A stretch of DNA of 64,000 nt from Pseudomonas sp. LS44 (lineage in GTDB: Bacteria > Pseudomonadota > Gammaproteobacteria > Pseudomonadales > Pseudomonadaceae). The position numbers were made by a program, and so were the translations under genes. Below the pieces are notes generated by a model that saw nothing but the letters and a program-made list of their open reading frames with translations, did no database searches and was not told the DNA's origin. The DNA lies in assembly GCF_024730785.1 (NCBI RefSeq), contig NZ_CP102830.1:3944001-4008000 (forward strand). The letters run 5' to 3'. Positions 45,864 through 53,254 of this stretch are shown here, one piece after another. The stretch's first letter is position 1; each line of letters starts with the position of its first letter.

Positions 45864-46754
45864 TTACTGCTGGCCGACCGAGAAGTCGTGCCCCCAAATG
45901 CTGACGCGGGTGAATTCGAACGCCGAATGCTCGGCCCAGTCGACTTGCAAACCGCCGAAGCCGTACTCCAGGTCGAAGCCCGACGGGGTCTTCATGTAGA
46001 ACGAGGTCATCTGGTCATTCAGGTGCTGACCGAGCGTCGCCGACAGCTGGACGTTGTGCGCCAGCAGGCGGTCGTGGGCACGCCCCACTTCGGTCATCGA
46101 ATCCACTTCCACCATCACGTGCACGCAACCGGAGGGCGTCGGGTACTCGGCCAGTGCCAGGGAGTGATGACGGGCGTTGCGGCAATGCAGGAAGTGGATG
46201 CGCACCGGCGGCGCCGACGGGTCGGGACGGAAGTTGAAGATGTCCGACAGCTCGAAGCCCAGCACATCCTTGGCGAACGCCAGGGTCGCGTCAAAGTTCG
46301 GCGCCGGCAGCACGGTATGCCCAAGGCCCATGTCGCCGGTGAGGAAGCGAGGCACGCCCTGCGGCGAGACGAACGGCAAGCAGTCGGAACGGTGGCCCCA
46401 GCTCAGCTCGTGGCGATTGCCGGACGGATCGACCACCACCGCCAGCGCCTGCACGCCGCGCTGCTCGACTTCCGCCGCAGAGCCCGGCTCCCAGCTCACA
46501 CCGGCCTGATCCAGCGCCTTGACGGCGGCTTTGAACGCGGTTTCGTTGGCCAGCTCCCAGCCGGACGCCAGGTAACGCTGCGCCGGGCCTTCGACGATCA
46601 GCATGCGGAACGGCCGCTCGTCCATCTTCACGTACAGGCCACCACCCGGCGCCGGCGTCACCATCATGCCGAGCACGTCCTCGGCGTAGCGCTGCCATTC
46701 ACTGAGGTTCTCGATTTGAGCGACGAAATAGCTCAACCCGCGGATATCGATCAT
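45864..46754 (-). CDS. hsaC: Extradiol dioxygenase HsaC/TesB-like
   Basis: HsaC/TesB cleaves the catechol ring A of 3,4-DHSA by meta-cleavage after ring B has opened. The 296-residue type I (VOC-fold) protein has two modules. The predicted Fe(II) ligands are H146 (GLGHTVLP), H212 (CVHVMVEV) and E263 (GFDLEYGF). NARHHSLALAEYPTP and SATLGQHLNDQMTSFYMKTPSGF are typical of the group. The start at 46754 has GGAG upstream. It is the first gene of the long HIP operon, behind operator 10; the HsaA/B/D partners are not in this window. Confidence 0.88.
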   Translation of the reverse strand: MIDIRGLSYFVAQIENLSEWQRYAEDVLGMMVTPAPGGGLYVKMDERPFRMLIVEGPAQRYLASGWELANETAFKAAVKALDQAGVSWEPGSAAEVEQRGVQALAVVVDPSGNRHELSWGHRSDCLPFVSPQGVPRFLTGDMGLGHTVLPAPNFDATLAFAKDVLGFELSDIFNFRPDPSAPPVRIHFLHCRNARHHSLALAEYPTPSGCVHVMVEVDSMTEVGRAHDRLLAHNVQLSATLGQHLNDQMTSFYMKTPSGFDLEYGFGGLQVDWAEHSAFEFTRVSIWGHDFSVGQQ

Positions 46755-46817
46755 GTCCTGCTCCCGAATGACTGGACCCTTGATGGCAGCCATTGTGCGA
46801 AGCGCGGGCCAGCCGCT

Positions 46818-46835
46818 CATCGTCCGTTGAGACTA
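46818..46835 (-). promoter_or_regulatory. Island operator site 10, upstream of hsaC-ipdAB operon
   Basis: The coding strand reads TAGTCTCAACGGACGATG. CACAAT begins 20 bases downstream as a good -10 candidate. It is 63 bases before the hsaC start and would control a long leftward operon, perhaps down to 35500. Confidence 0.72.
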
Positions 46836-46919
46836 CGCAAATGGGGTGTCACGCCCCGCCCGATGGGCCGTAGCAGTCGTAGATGTCGGCAGGCATTCCC
46901 GTGTCCGGCCCTGCGGCCG

Positions 46920-47240
46920 GTCGGTGGGTTACGACCTGCGGCCTAACCCACCCTACGAAAAATCAAGCCATTAAAGCCCGACGGGACGCCCGTGATACCT
47001 GCGGCGATGAATCGTAGGGCGGGCGCAACCCGCGTGACGCCCCTACCGGCGGGTTGCACCCGCCCTACCATGCTCGGGTCGGCACCGCTGGTGGGTTACG
47101 CCGCTACGCGGCTAACCCACCCTACAAAAGCGTTGCGTGTTGAGACGTGCAAGCCCGCCAGGTGATGCCTGCGGCGATGAATCGTAGGGCGGGTGCAACC
47201 CGCGTGACGCTCCTACCGGCGGGTTGCACCCGCCCTACCA
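46920..47240. repeat. Cluster of intergenic inverted repeats
   Basis: At least four hairpins of two families lie here. GGTGGGTTACG...CCTAACCCACCCTAC occurs near 46922-46955 and 47090-47125. GTAGGGCGGGCGCAACCCGC...GCGGGTTGCACCCGCCCTAC occurs near 47013-47068 and 47185-47240. They separate the divergent operons at hsaC and the fadE pair. No gene is seen here. Confidence 0.75.
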
Positions 47241-47282
47241 GGCTGTTCCCGCTTCATTCGCGAACGAAACGGGAACAGCCCC

Positions 47283-47300
47283 TAGTCCGTTTCAATGATT
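47283..47300 (+). promoter_or_regulatory. Island operator site 11, upstream of the fadE pair
   Basis: It reads TAGTCCGTTTCAATGATT on the plus strand. The left half is exact, the right half is weak. It is 63 bases before the start of the first acyl-CoA dehydrogenase gene, a spacing like that of site 10. Confidence 0.55.
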
Positions 47301-47363
47301 CGACCCGATTGCAGGTATTCCAAACTGCACGCACGACCAGACTGAGCCAAAGACGGGTGCCCC

Positions 47364-48536
47364 ATGGAGTTTGCTTTCAACGACGAACAACGGCTGATCC
47401 AGGAGACGGCCGCACGCTTTCTCGCCGAAGTTTCCGACTCCGCCGCCGTGCGCGCGGCCATGGTCAGCGCACCGGGTTACGAACCTGCCGTGTGGGCACG
47501 GATCGCCGAGGAGATGTATTGGCCGGCCCTGCATATCCCCGAGCAGTACGGCGGGCTGGGGCTGGGCCTCGTCGAGCTGAGCATCCTGCTGGAGCAAATG
47601 GGCCGCTACCTGCTCTGCGCGCCCTTCTATGCCACCGCCTGCCTGGCCACCCCGGCACTGCTGCTCAGCGACAACCAAGCACTGAAAGAACAGTGGCTGC
47701 CCGCCATCGCCGCCGGCACCAGCACCGCCACCCTGGCCTTCGCCGGCAATAACAGCTGGGATGCCGACAGCGTGCAGGCCGTGGTGCAGCCATGCGCCAA
47801 TGGCTACCGCCTGAACGGCGAGTACCTGCAGGTGGTCGACGGCGCCCAGGCCGATCTGCTGATCGTCGCCGTCCGCAGCCCAGGCACGAGTGGCGAGGCC
47901 GGCATCAGCCTGTTCGCCCTGCCCGCCAGCACCCCAGGCGTGGCGCGCCACACCCTGCCGACCCTGGACCAGACCCGGCGCCTCGCGCGCATCGAACTGC
48001 ACAACGTCGAGCTGAGCGCCGCCGACCTGCTCGGCGCGTTCGGCGCAAGTGGGCCACTGCTGCGCGAGGTGCTGCAGATCGCCTGCATCGGCCTCGCTGC
48101 CGAGCAGGTCGGCGGCGCCCAGCAGGCGCTGGATCTGACCCTCGCCTACACCCGCGAGCGCCAGCAGTTCGGCCGCGCCATCGCCAGCTTCCAGGCTGTC
48201 AAGCACCGCTGCGCCGACCTGATGCTGGAGCTCGAATGCGCCCGATCGGCGGCCTATTACGCCGCCTGCGTGGCCCAGGAACGCCTCGACCCGCATGGCG
48301 ATGCAGCCGTGCGCAGCGAACTGGCGGTCGCCGCGGCGACGGCGAAGATCCACGCCTCGGAAGCCTTCTTCCACGGCGCCGCGGATGCCATCCAGCTGCA
48401 CGGTGGGGTTGGCTTCACCTGGGAATACGACCCGCACCTGTACTTCAAACGCGCCCGCGCCAGCGAGCAGTTCCTCGGCACCCCGGCCGTGCACCGCGAG
48501 CGCCTGGCCGTCCAGATCCTAGGAGAACAGCTATGA
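47364..48536 (+). CDS. Acyl-CoA dehydrogenase, partner subunit of the FadE30-like enzyme
   Basis: A 390-residue acyl-CoA dehydrogenase-like protein: MEFAFNDEQRLIQETAARFL, IPEQYGGLGLGLVELSILLE, a weakly conserved middle domain, then YTRERQQFGRAIASFQAVKH and LHGGVGFTWEYDPHLYFKRA near the end. The flavin-contact motif in the middle is degenerate, as in the non-catalytic partners of steroid heterotetrameric dehydrogenases. Its stop overlaps the start of the next gene (ATGA), which supports a complex of the two products. Confidence 0.82.
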   Translation: MEFAFNDEQRLIQETAARFLAEVSDSAAVRAAMVSAPGYEPAVWARIAEEMYWPALHIPEQYGGLGLGLVELSILLEQMGRYLLCAPFYATACLATPALLLSDNQALKEQWLPAIAAGTSTATLAFAGNNSWDADSVQAVVQPCANGYRLNGEYLQVVDGAQADLLIVAVRSPGTSGEAGISLFALPASTPGVARHTLPTLDQTRRLARIELHNVELSAADLLGAFGASGPLLREVLQIACIGLAAEQVGGAQQALDLTLAYTRERQQFGRAIASFQAVKHRCADLMLELECARSAAYYAACVAQERLDPHGDAAVRSELAVAAATAKIHASEAFFHGAADAIQLHGGVGFTWEYDPHLYFKRARASEQFLGTPAVHRERLAVQILGEQL

Positions 48537-49726
48537 AAATCGGCTTCAGCACGCAAGACGAGCAGTTCCGCGCGGAAGTCGCCGACTGGATGAGCACCCA
48601 TCTGCGCGGCGCCTTCGAGCCCCTGCGCTTTCGCGGCGGGCCCGGCGACGAACACATGTTCCCCAGCGAACGCAAAGCCTGGGAGCGCGAACTGGCCGCC
48701 GGCGGCTGGACCGGCGTCGGCTTGGCGCCCGAGCACGGCGGCCGTGGCCTGAGCATCAGCCAGCAGGTGATCTTCAACGAGGAGTACGCCCGCGCCGGCG
48801 GCCCCGGACGCATGGGCCACATCGGCGAAGGCCTGGTCGCCCCGACCCTGGCCGCGTTCGGCACCCCCGCCCAGCAACAGCGTTTCCTGCCCGGCATCCT
48901 CGCCGGCACGCAGTTCTGGTGCCAGGGCTACTCCGAACCCGGCGCCGGCTCCGACCTGGCCAACGTCAAGACCCGCGCGGCACTCAACGAGGCCGGCGAT
49001 AGCTGGCTGATCAGCGGCCAGAAAGTCTGGACCTCCATGGCCCACGAGTCGGACTGGTGCTTCGTCCTCGCCCGTACCGAGCCCGGCAGCGTCGGCCATC
49101 ACGGCCTGTCGTTCCTGCTGGTGCCGATGGCGCAGGCCAACATCAGCGTGCAGCCGATCCAGCAACTGACCGGCACCGCGGAATTCAACGAGGTGTTCTT
49201 CGACCAGGCGCAAACCGCAGCGGACAACATGATCGGCCAGCCCGGCGACGGCTGGAAAATCGCCATGGCCCTGCTCGGCTTCGAGCGCGGCGTATCGACC
49301 CTCGGCCAGCAGATGCAGTTTCAAAACGAACTGGAAGAGATCATCCGCATCGCCAAGAGCAACGGCGCCGCCCAGGACCCGATCCTGCGCCAGCGCCTGG
49401 CCCAGGCCTGGGCCGGCCTCAAAGTGCTGCGCTACAACTCGTTGCGCATGCTCTCCGGCAGCCAGGACGGCAGCCTGCGCCGCGAAGCGATGATCTACAA
49501 ACTGGCCTGGTCCACCTGGCACGCCGAACTCGGCAAACTGGCCATGGACGTGCTCGGCGCCGCCGGCGAAATCCTCGAAGGCGCACCCTACGAGCTGTCA
49601 CGCCTGCAGTCACTATTTCTCTTCACCCGCGCCGACACCATTTACGGCGGCAGCAACGAGATCCAGCGCAACATCATCGCCGAACGCGCCCTCGGCATGC
49701 CTCGCGAACCCCGGGCACGGGCCTGA
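48533..49726 (+). CDS. fadE30: FadE30-like acyl-CoA dehydrogenase of HIP degradation
   Basis: FadE30 dehydrogenates the propionyl side chain of the HIP-CoA intermediate at the start of C/D-ring degradation. The 397-residue protein resembles actinobacterial FadE30 as I remember it: APEHGGRGLSISQQVIFNEE, FWCQGYSEPGAGSDLANVKT, ISGQKVWTSMAHESDWCFVL, TAEFNEVFFDQAQT, GFERGVSTLGQQM, TRADTIYGGSNEIQRNIIAE and RALGMPRE. AGGAG precedes the ATG inside the end of the preceding gene. A strong terminator follows. Confidence 0.87.
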   Translation: MKIGFSTQDEQFRAEVADWMSTHLRGAFEPLRFRGGPGDEHMFPSERKAWERELAAGGWTGVGLAPEHGGRGLSISQQVIFNEEYARAGGPGRMGHIGEGLVAPTLAAFGTPAQQQRFLPGILAGTQFWCQGYSEPGAGSDLANVKTRAALNEAGDSWLISGQKVWTSMAHESDWCFVLARTEPGSVGHHGLSFLLVPMAQANISVQPIQQLTGTAEFNEVFFDQAQTAADNMIGQPGDGWKIAMALLGFERGVSTLGQQMQFQNELEEIIRIAKSNGAAQDPILRQRLAQAWAGLKVLRYNSLRMLSGSQDGSLRREAMIYKLAWSTWHAELGKLAMDVLGAAGEILEGAPYELSRLQSLFLFTRADTIYGGSNEIQRNIIAERALGMPREPRARA

Positions 49727-49748
49727 ACGCCCTTTGCCCGCTCCTCTT

Positions 49749-49775
49749 GACCGGCCTCTGGCCGGTCTTTTTTTT
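49749..49775 (+). terminator. Terminator between fadE30 and the SnoaL-like gene
   Basis: GACCGGCC (49749-49756) pairs with GGCCGGTC (49760-49767) over a three-base loop, followed by eight T. The downstream SnoaL gene starts only 15 bases later, so it either depends on read-through or has a promoter I cannot see. Confidence 0.88.
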
Positions 49776-49789
49776 CTTGGAGATTCACC

Positions 49790-50203
49790 ATGACCACTAC
49801 GTTGGATGACCGCCTGGCGATCCAGGACCTGCTCTACCGCTATGCCCGCGCCGCCGACGACAAGGACACGGCCGCCTACCGCGCCTGCTTCTCCAGCAAC
49901 GGTGTCGCCGTTCACTGGGCGGATTTCGTGGTAACCGACGGCGCGACCATCATCGACTCGCTCAGCCAGTACCAGTGGACCATGCACAAGGTGTTCAACC
50001 ATGCCTTCGAGGTCGAGGGCGATCGTGCCCGGGGCTACACCTACTGCCTGGCGACCCACGTAGCTGACGAGCAAGGGCAGCGCCGCAAGGAGGACTGGCA
50101 CGTTCGCTACGACGACGAACTGCTGCGCGAAAACGGCCAATGGCGCTTCCTGCGGCGCGAAGTGCAGGTCGGCCTTATCGAGAAAGTCGACCTGCAAGAC
50201 TGA
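49790..50203 (+). CDS. SnoaL/NTF2-fold protein
   Basis: A 137-residue SnoaL_4-type protein: MTTTLDDRLAIQDLLYRYARA, then AADDKDTAAYRACFSSNGVA, HKVFNHAFEVEGDRARGYTY and a C-terminal RRKEDWHVRYDDELLRENGQ WRFLRREVQ. Y18-x4-D23 has the spacing of the catalytic Tyr/Asp of BaiE-like dehydratases, but the GHTPE histidine segment is not recognisable. It may be an isomerase or dehydratase on a steroid or simply a binding protein. The ribosome site is TTGGAG. Confidence 0.72.
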   Translation: MTTTLDDRLAIQDLLYRYARAADDKDTAAYRACFSSNGVAVHWADFVVTDGATIIDSLSQYQWTMHKVFNHAFEVEGDRARGYTYCLATHVADEQGQRRKEDWHVRYDDELLRENGQWRFLRREVQVGLIEKVDLQD

Positions 50204-50833
50204 CCGACAACCACGCCCCCGATGTTCCGCAAGAACCGAAGACAGCCCGCATCACGAAACGAAACTCCACAACAGCGGATAGCGCGGCGCGTTATCCGCC
50301 CTACTGCTCGACGTTCAGCGAAACTTCCGCACACTCCGCAGCTCCCCTGTCAGCAGGCCGAACGGAGTCGTTGCGGAAAAGGCCAGGCGCGCAGCCACGA
50401 GCGCGCGTATTGGCATCGCATTTGACCGGCCAATTGCATTGCACTGACCAATCAATAGCATGCGGCATGACCAATACACGCCGTAGTGACGACCGGCCGC
50501 ACACGCCCCATAGCGGGCGTTCGCGAGAGGCAGATATCGGCCATTAGCTGCCCTTCGAATCTATCGCCTCCTGACGTCGGACGACCTCTGGTCGCGCCTT
50601 CGCCAGCTCCTGGCCGGCCGAAAGCAGCCTAGGCTAACTGCATTGGTCTTTTTGATGAGGACTGATGCGTACCTTCTCAGGCGTTTTTCCTGATCCCAGT
50701 CAATAACCACGGCCAGAGGGGGTGTACAAAAACTACAGATCTTGCCGTTCGATCTTTCTCCTCTCTGCCGGTTAGGCACACCGTCCGACGGAAATTGGAA
50801 GCTCTATGATTGCCGCAGCTGGAGTTATTCACC
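50204..50833. other. Gene-poor interval, no supported gene
   Basis: About 630 bases with only short, unconvincing open frames. A hairpin of the repeat family (GCGGATA...TATCCGCCCTAC) is near 50274-50304. Composition shifts to AT-richer after about 50550, marking the left side of a foreign islet. I see no island operator here. Confidence 0.6.
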
Positions 50834-51646
50834 ATGCATGAGCGAGCCCTTGAGATACTTGTTAGAAGCTGTTTGGAGGATATCTTAGGAACTGGCTGGA
50901 GTGTGCTTGCTCAGCAACTTTCGCTGCCATCTGGACGTTTAGATCTGCTAATTGCGGATGGCGCTGGAAATCGTCATCTCATCGAACTGAAGAAGGGGCG
51001 CGCTAAGCCGGACGCGATCACTCAAGCTATACGCTATTCCGAAGAACTGTCTGCCTTGCTGGATTGCGCCACAGTAATCCCATGGGTTGTTGCTCATGAG
51101 ATACCCATCCAAGTCGCTGAGCAAGCCGAAAACTCAGGAGTCAAGACGCTTGCTATCTCATATTCGAAATGTGAGGCACTAATGTTGGCACGCGGTCTTG
51201 GTGAGAAAGATCTTATTGGCGAACGCAGAGCTGCCGGCGTATTACATGGAGGCACTGGAAAATCGGGTCTATGGGAAGCAATCGACAATGAGGAGGCGTT
51301 CAGTGAAATGCCGTACGCCATGGCCTCGCTATTGCGTGAACTCGAAAGAACTATGCATTTCATTGTGCAGTCGGGAAGGATGCAAACCGCTGTTTACTAC
51401 CGTGGAGTAAAACTTGGTGGCGTAAATCGCAAGCACCGTCACTGCTACATTTCGTCCGGTGTTGTCCTCCGAAGTGATTTTACTGAATTTCTTTCGCGCC
51501 ACGGGTTTAGGCGGAAATGTAAGACCCAGGCATCAAGCTCCCATGAGCATATTTGGTGGGACGCACCGTTGCAGAACTCCTTAGAGTTCGGTTCGGTATT
51601 GCAGCAGGCCAAGCTCGTCGTTGATCGTTCACTTCGCTTGATGTAA
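50834..51646 (+). CDS. NucS/DUF91-like PD-(D/E)XK nuclease, horizontally acquired
   Basis: A 270-residue protein whose first half has the PD-(D/E)XK core: SLPSGRLDLLIADGAGNRHL followed by IELKKGRAKPDAITQAIRYS, giving D37 and E51-x-K53, as in NucS-type endonuclease domains. The second half is not recognised. The start at 50834 has GGAG upstream; a TTG start at 50810 is less likely. Codon use and base composition are clearly AT-richer than the neighbours, pointing to transfer. It could be a defence or repair nuclease; no partner genes are visible next to it. Confidence 0.68.
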   Translation: MHERALEILVRSCLEDILGTGWSVLAQQLSLPSGRLDLLIADGAGNRHLIELKKGRAKPDAITQAIRYSEELSALLDCATVIPWVVAHEIPIQVAEQAENSGVKTLAISYSKCEALMLARGLGEKDLIGERRAAGVLHGGTGKSGLWEAIDNEEAFSEMPYAMASLLRELERTMHFIVQSGRMQTAVYYRGVKLGGVNRKHRHCYISSGVVLRSDFTEFLSRHGFRRKCKTQASSSHEHIWWDAPLQNSLEFGSVLQQAKLVVDRSLRLM

Positions 51647-51812
51647 GACTTTTTCGCTTGCCGCAAGAACCTATCCAACTAGCTGCTCAAGCCTTTTGAA
51701 GTATTGGTGCAGAAAGTGGATGTATTTATTTTTGCCTGCCCCAGAACTGTCTGGGTGTAGGCATGGCTAGGCTAAAGAAAATAAATATGTCCCAACTTTC
51801 GGAGTACTGACC

Positions 51813-51926
51813 ATGTCCAATGGGTATCTATACCTGCTCGTCCACAGTGGTGGCGATGTGTTCAAGGTTGGTATCAGCAAGGTTCCTACCAGCCGTCTCC
51901 ACAAGCACACCCGCCAAGCAAGGTAG
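51813..51926 (+). pseudogene. Truncated GIY-YIG nuclease-domain protein
   Basis: The frame reads MSNGYLYLLVHSGGDVFKVG then ISKVPTSRLHKHTRQAR before a TAG stop. This is the beginning of a GIY-YIG/T5orf172-type domain (YLYLLV...VFKVGIS). It stops after 37 residues, about a dozen bases before an intergenic hairpin of the GGTGGAAAA family, so it seems broken at or near that repeat. Confidence 0.55.
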
Positions 51927-51938
51927 CCTGGATAGAAA

Positions 51939-52019
51939 TTGGTGGAAAACGCTGCGCGGTTTTCCACCCTACTCGAACTCGAGGGCGGTGTAGGGTGGAC
52001 AACGTTTACTTGTCCACCG
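51939..52019. repeat. Intergenic inverted repeats after the GIY-YIG fragment
   Basis: GGTGGAAAACGCTGCGCGGT.TTTCCACC and GGTGGACAACG...TTGTCCACC hairpins, the same family as at 36922. Confidence 0.65.
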
Positions 52020-52207
52020 GCTTTGCGATCGGCCGCTCTTGGCCGTTTTCCTCCGGCGTGCACTGGTTAAGCCGCGTGCAGAATGGTCAGTAGGAATGCA
52101 ATTGGGTGGTCGAGTCAGTGCAATTACGCCACGAGCGACGTGAATGTCGCGACGACTGCATGGATACAGGACAGGAAGCCAAAACCGAGAGCGTCGATCA
52201 GACTCGT

Positions 52208-52312
52208 AGGGTGGGTTAGCCGTAGGCGTAACCCACCGACCCTGCTGGACACTGATGTTCAGGCCGGCACCGCTGGTGGGTTACGCCGCTGCGCGGCTAA
52301 CCCACCCTACAA
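52208..52312. repeat. Intergenic inverted repeats (GTAGGGTGGGTTAGCC family)
   Basis: GTAGGGTGGGTTAGCCGTAG and GCGGCTAACCCACCCTAC are the outer arms, with inner GGCGTAACCCACC and GGTGGGTTACGCC. The arrangement matches the copy at 23927. Confidence 0.72.
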
Positions 52313-52364
52313 AAGCGGTTCGCAACACCTAACGGGTACATAGCCAAACCAAAACCGAGAGGGC

Positions 52365-53129
52365 CTACAAGCCGCTGGCATAGAAATGCGGGTTGTCCAG
52401 ACCGTCCTTGCCATAGCGCAGCGCATCGCCGGCCAGGGTGCGGATCTGTCCACCGGCCGCCACTAGCACCGCATGTCCGGCGGCGATGTCCCACTCCATG
52501 GTGCGCCCCAGGCGCGGATAGAGATCCGCCTCGCCGGCGGCGACCAGGCAGATCTTCAGCGATGAGCCTGCGCTTTTCAGCGAGCGCACCTTGCGCCCGT
52601 CGAGGAATTTATCCAGCGCCTCGGCGTCGCCATGGGAACGGCTGGCGACCACGTCCAGGCCCTCTTCCGACACCGCCCGGCAGTGGATGGCCTGGCGCTG
52701 CCCGGCCTGTTCGATAAAGGCTCCGCAACCACGGGCACCGGCGAACAGGCGCTCCAGCGCGGGTGCCAGAACCACCCCCAGCACCGGTTCGCCGTTATCG
52801 ATCAGGGCGATGTTGACGGTGAACTCGCCATTGCGATTGATGAATTCCTTGGTGCCGTCCAGCGGGTCCACCAGCCAGAAGCGCTGACCCACCTCGGGTA
52901 CCTGACCGGCGGCGGCGGCCTCTTCGGAGATCACCGGGATCTCCGGCGTGCGCGCCGCCAGGGCTTGCAGAATCAAGGCCTCGGCCCGTTCGTCGGCCTC
53001 GGTCACCGGGGACGCATCCTCTTTGCCGCGCACCTCGAAATCCGAGCGGTACACCGCCATCACCAGCTCGCCCGCTGCGCGAGTAATGCCGATGACGTCT
53101 TCGAGCAGAACAGCCATTGGCTCGTTCAT
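52365..53129 (-). CDS. cysQ: 3'(2'),5'-bisphosphate nucleotidase CysQ
   Basis: CysQ removes the 3' phosphate of PAP (and PAPS) to give AMP (or APS). The 254-residue protein has the inositol-monophosphatase-fold metal site: [10 protein letters not shown] with E69/E70, D88-x-x-D91 in [18 protein letters not shown], and [15 protein letters not shown] near the C-terminus. It diverges from the cysD fusion gene. PAP is the product of sulfotransferases, so its position next to PAPS synthesis and a sulfotransferase makes a complete PAPS cycle. Confidence 0.9.
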   Translation of the reverse strand: MNEPMAVLLEDVIGITRAAGELVMAVYRSDFEVRGKEDASPVTEADERAEALILQALAARTPEIPVISEEAAAAGQVPEVGQRFWLVDPLDGTKEFINRNGEFTVNIALIDNGEPVLGVVLAPALERLFAGARGCGAFIEQAGQRQAIHCRAVSEEGLDVVASRSHGDAEALDKFLDGRKVRSLKSAGSSLKICLVAAGEADLYPRLGRTMEWDIAAGHAVLVAAGGQIRTLAGDALRYGKDGLDNPHFYASGL

Positions 53130-53157
53130 GGGTCTCTCCTGTTTTTTGTTGTTCGAC

Positions 53158-53175
53158 TAATCCATACGGCCTATG
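53158..53175 (+). promoter_or_regulatory. Island operator site 12, between cysQ and the cysD fusion gene
   Basis: It reads TAATCCATACGGCCTATG, 13 of 18 matching an exact copy (site 2). It points at the rightward fusion gene, 79 bases upstream of its GTG. AACAGT 20 bases downstream is a weak -10 candidate. It would place PAPS synthesis under island control. Confidence 0.5.
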
Positions 53176-53254
53176 CGCCGTTTTCGGGATAGGGGAACAG
53201 TACAGGCATCCACGGTATCGCCAATCAGCAACTGGATGTTTAACAGGAGCGCCT

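Noticed and set aside
46920..47240. Repeated units that could suggest a CRISPR array
   Set aside because: The units are inverted, of unequal length and of two families, with no regular spacers and no cas genes nearby. They are REP-type intergenic repeats.
50561..50779. Short leftward open frame of 72 codons
   Set aside because: No ribosome site, no family resemblance, Arg- and Cys-rich random composition.
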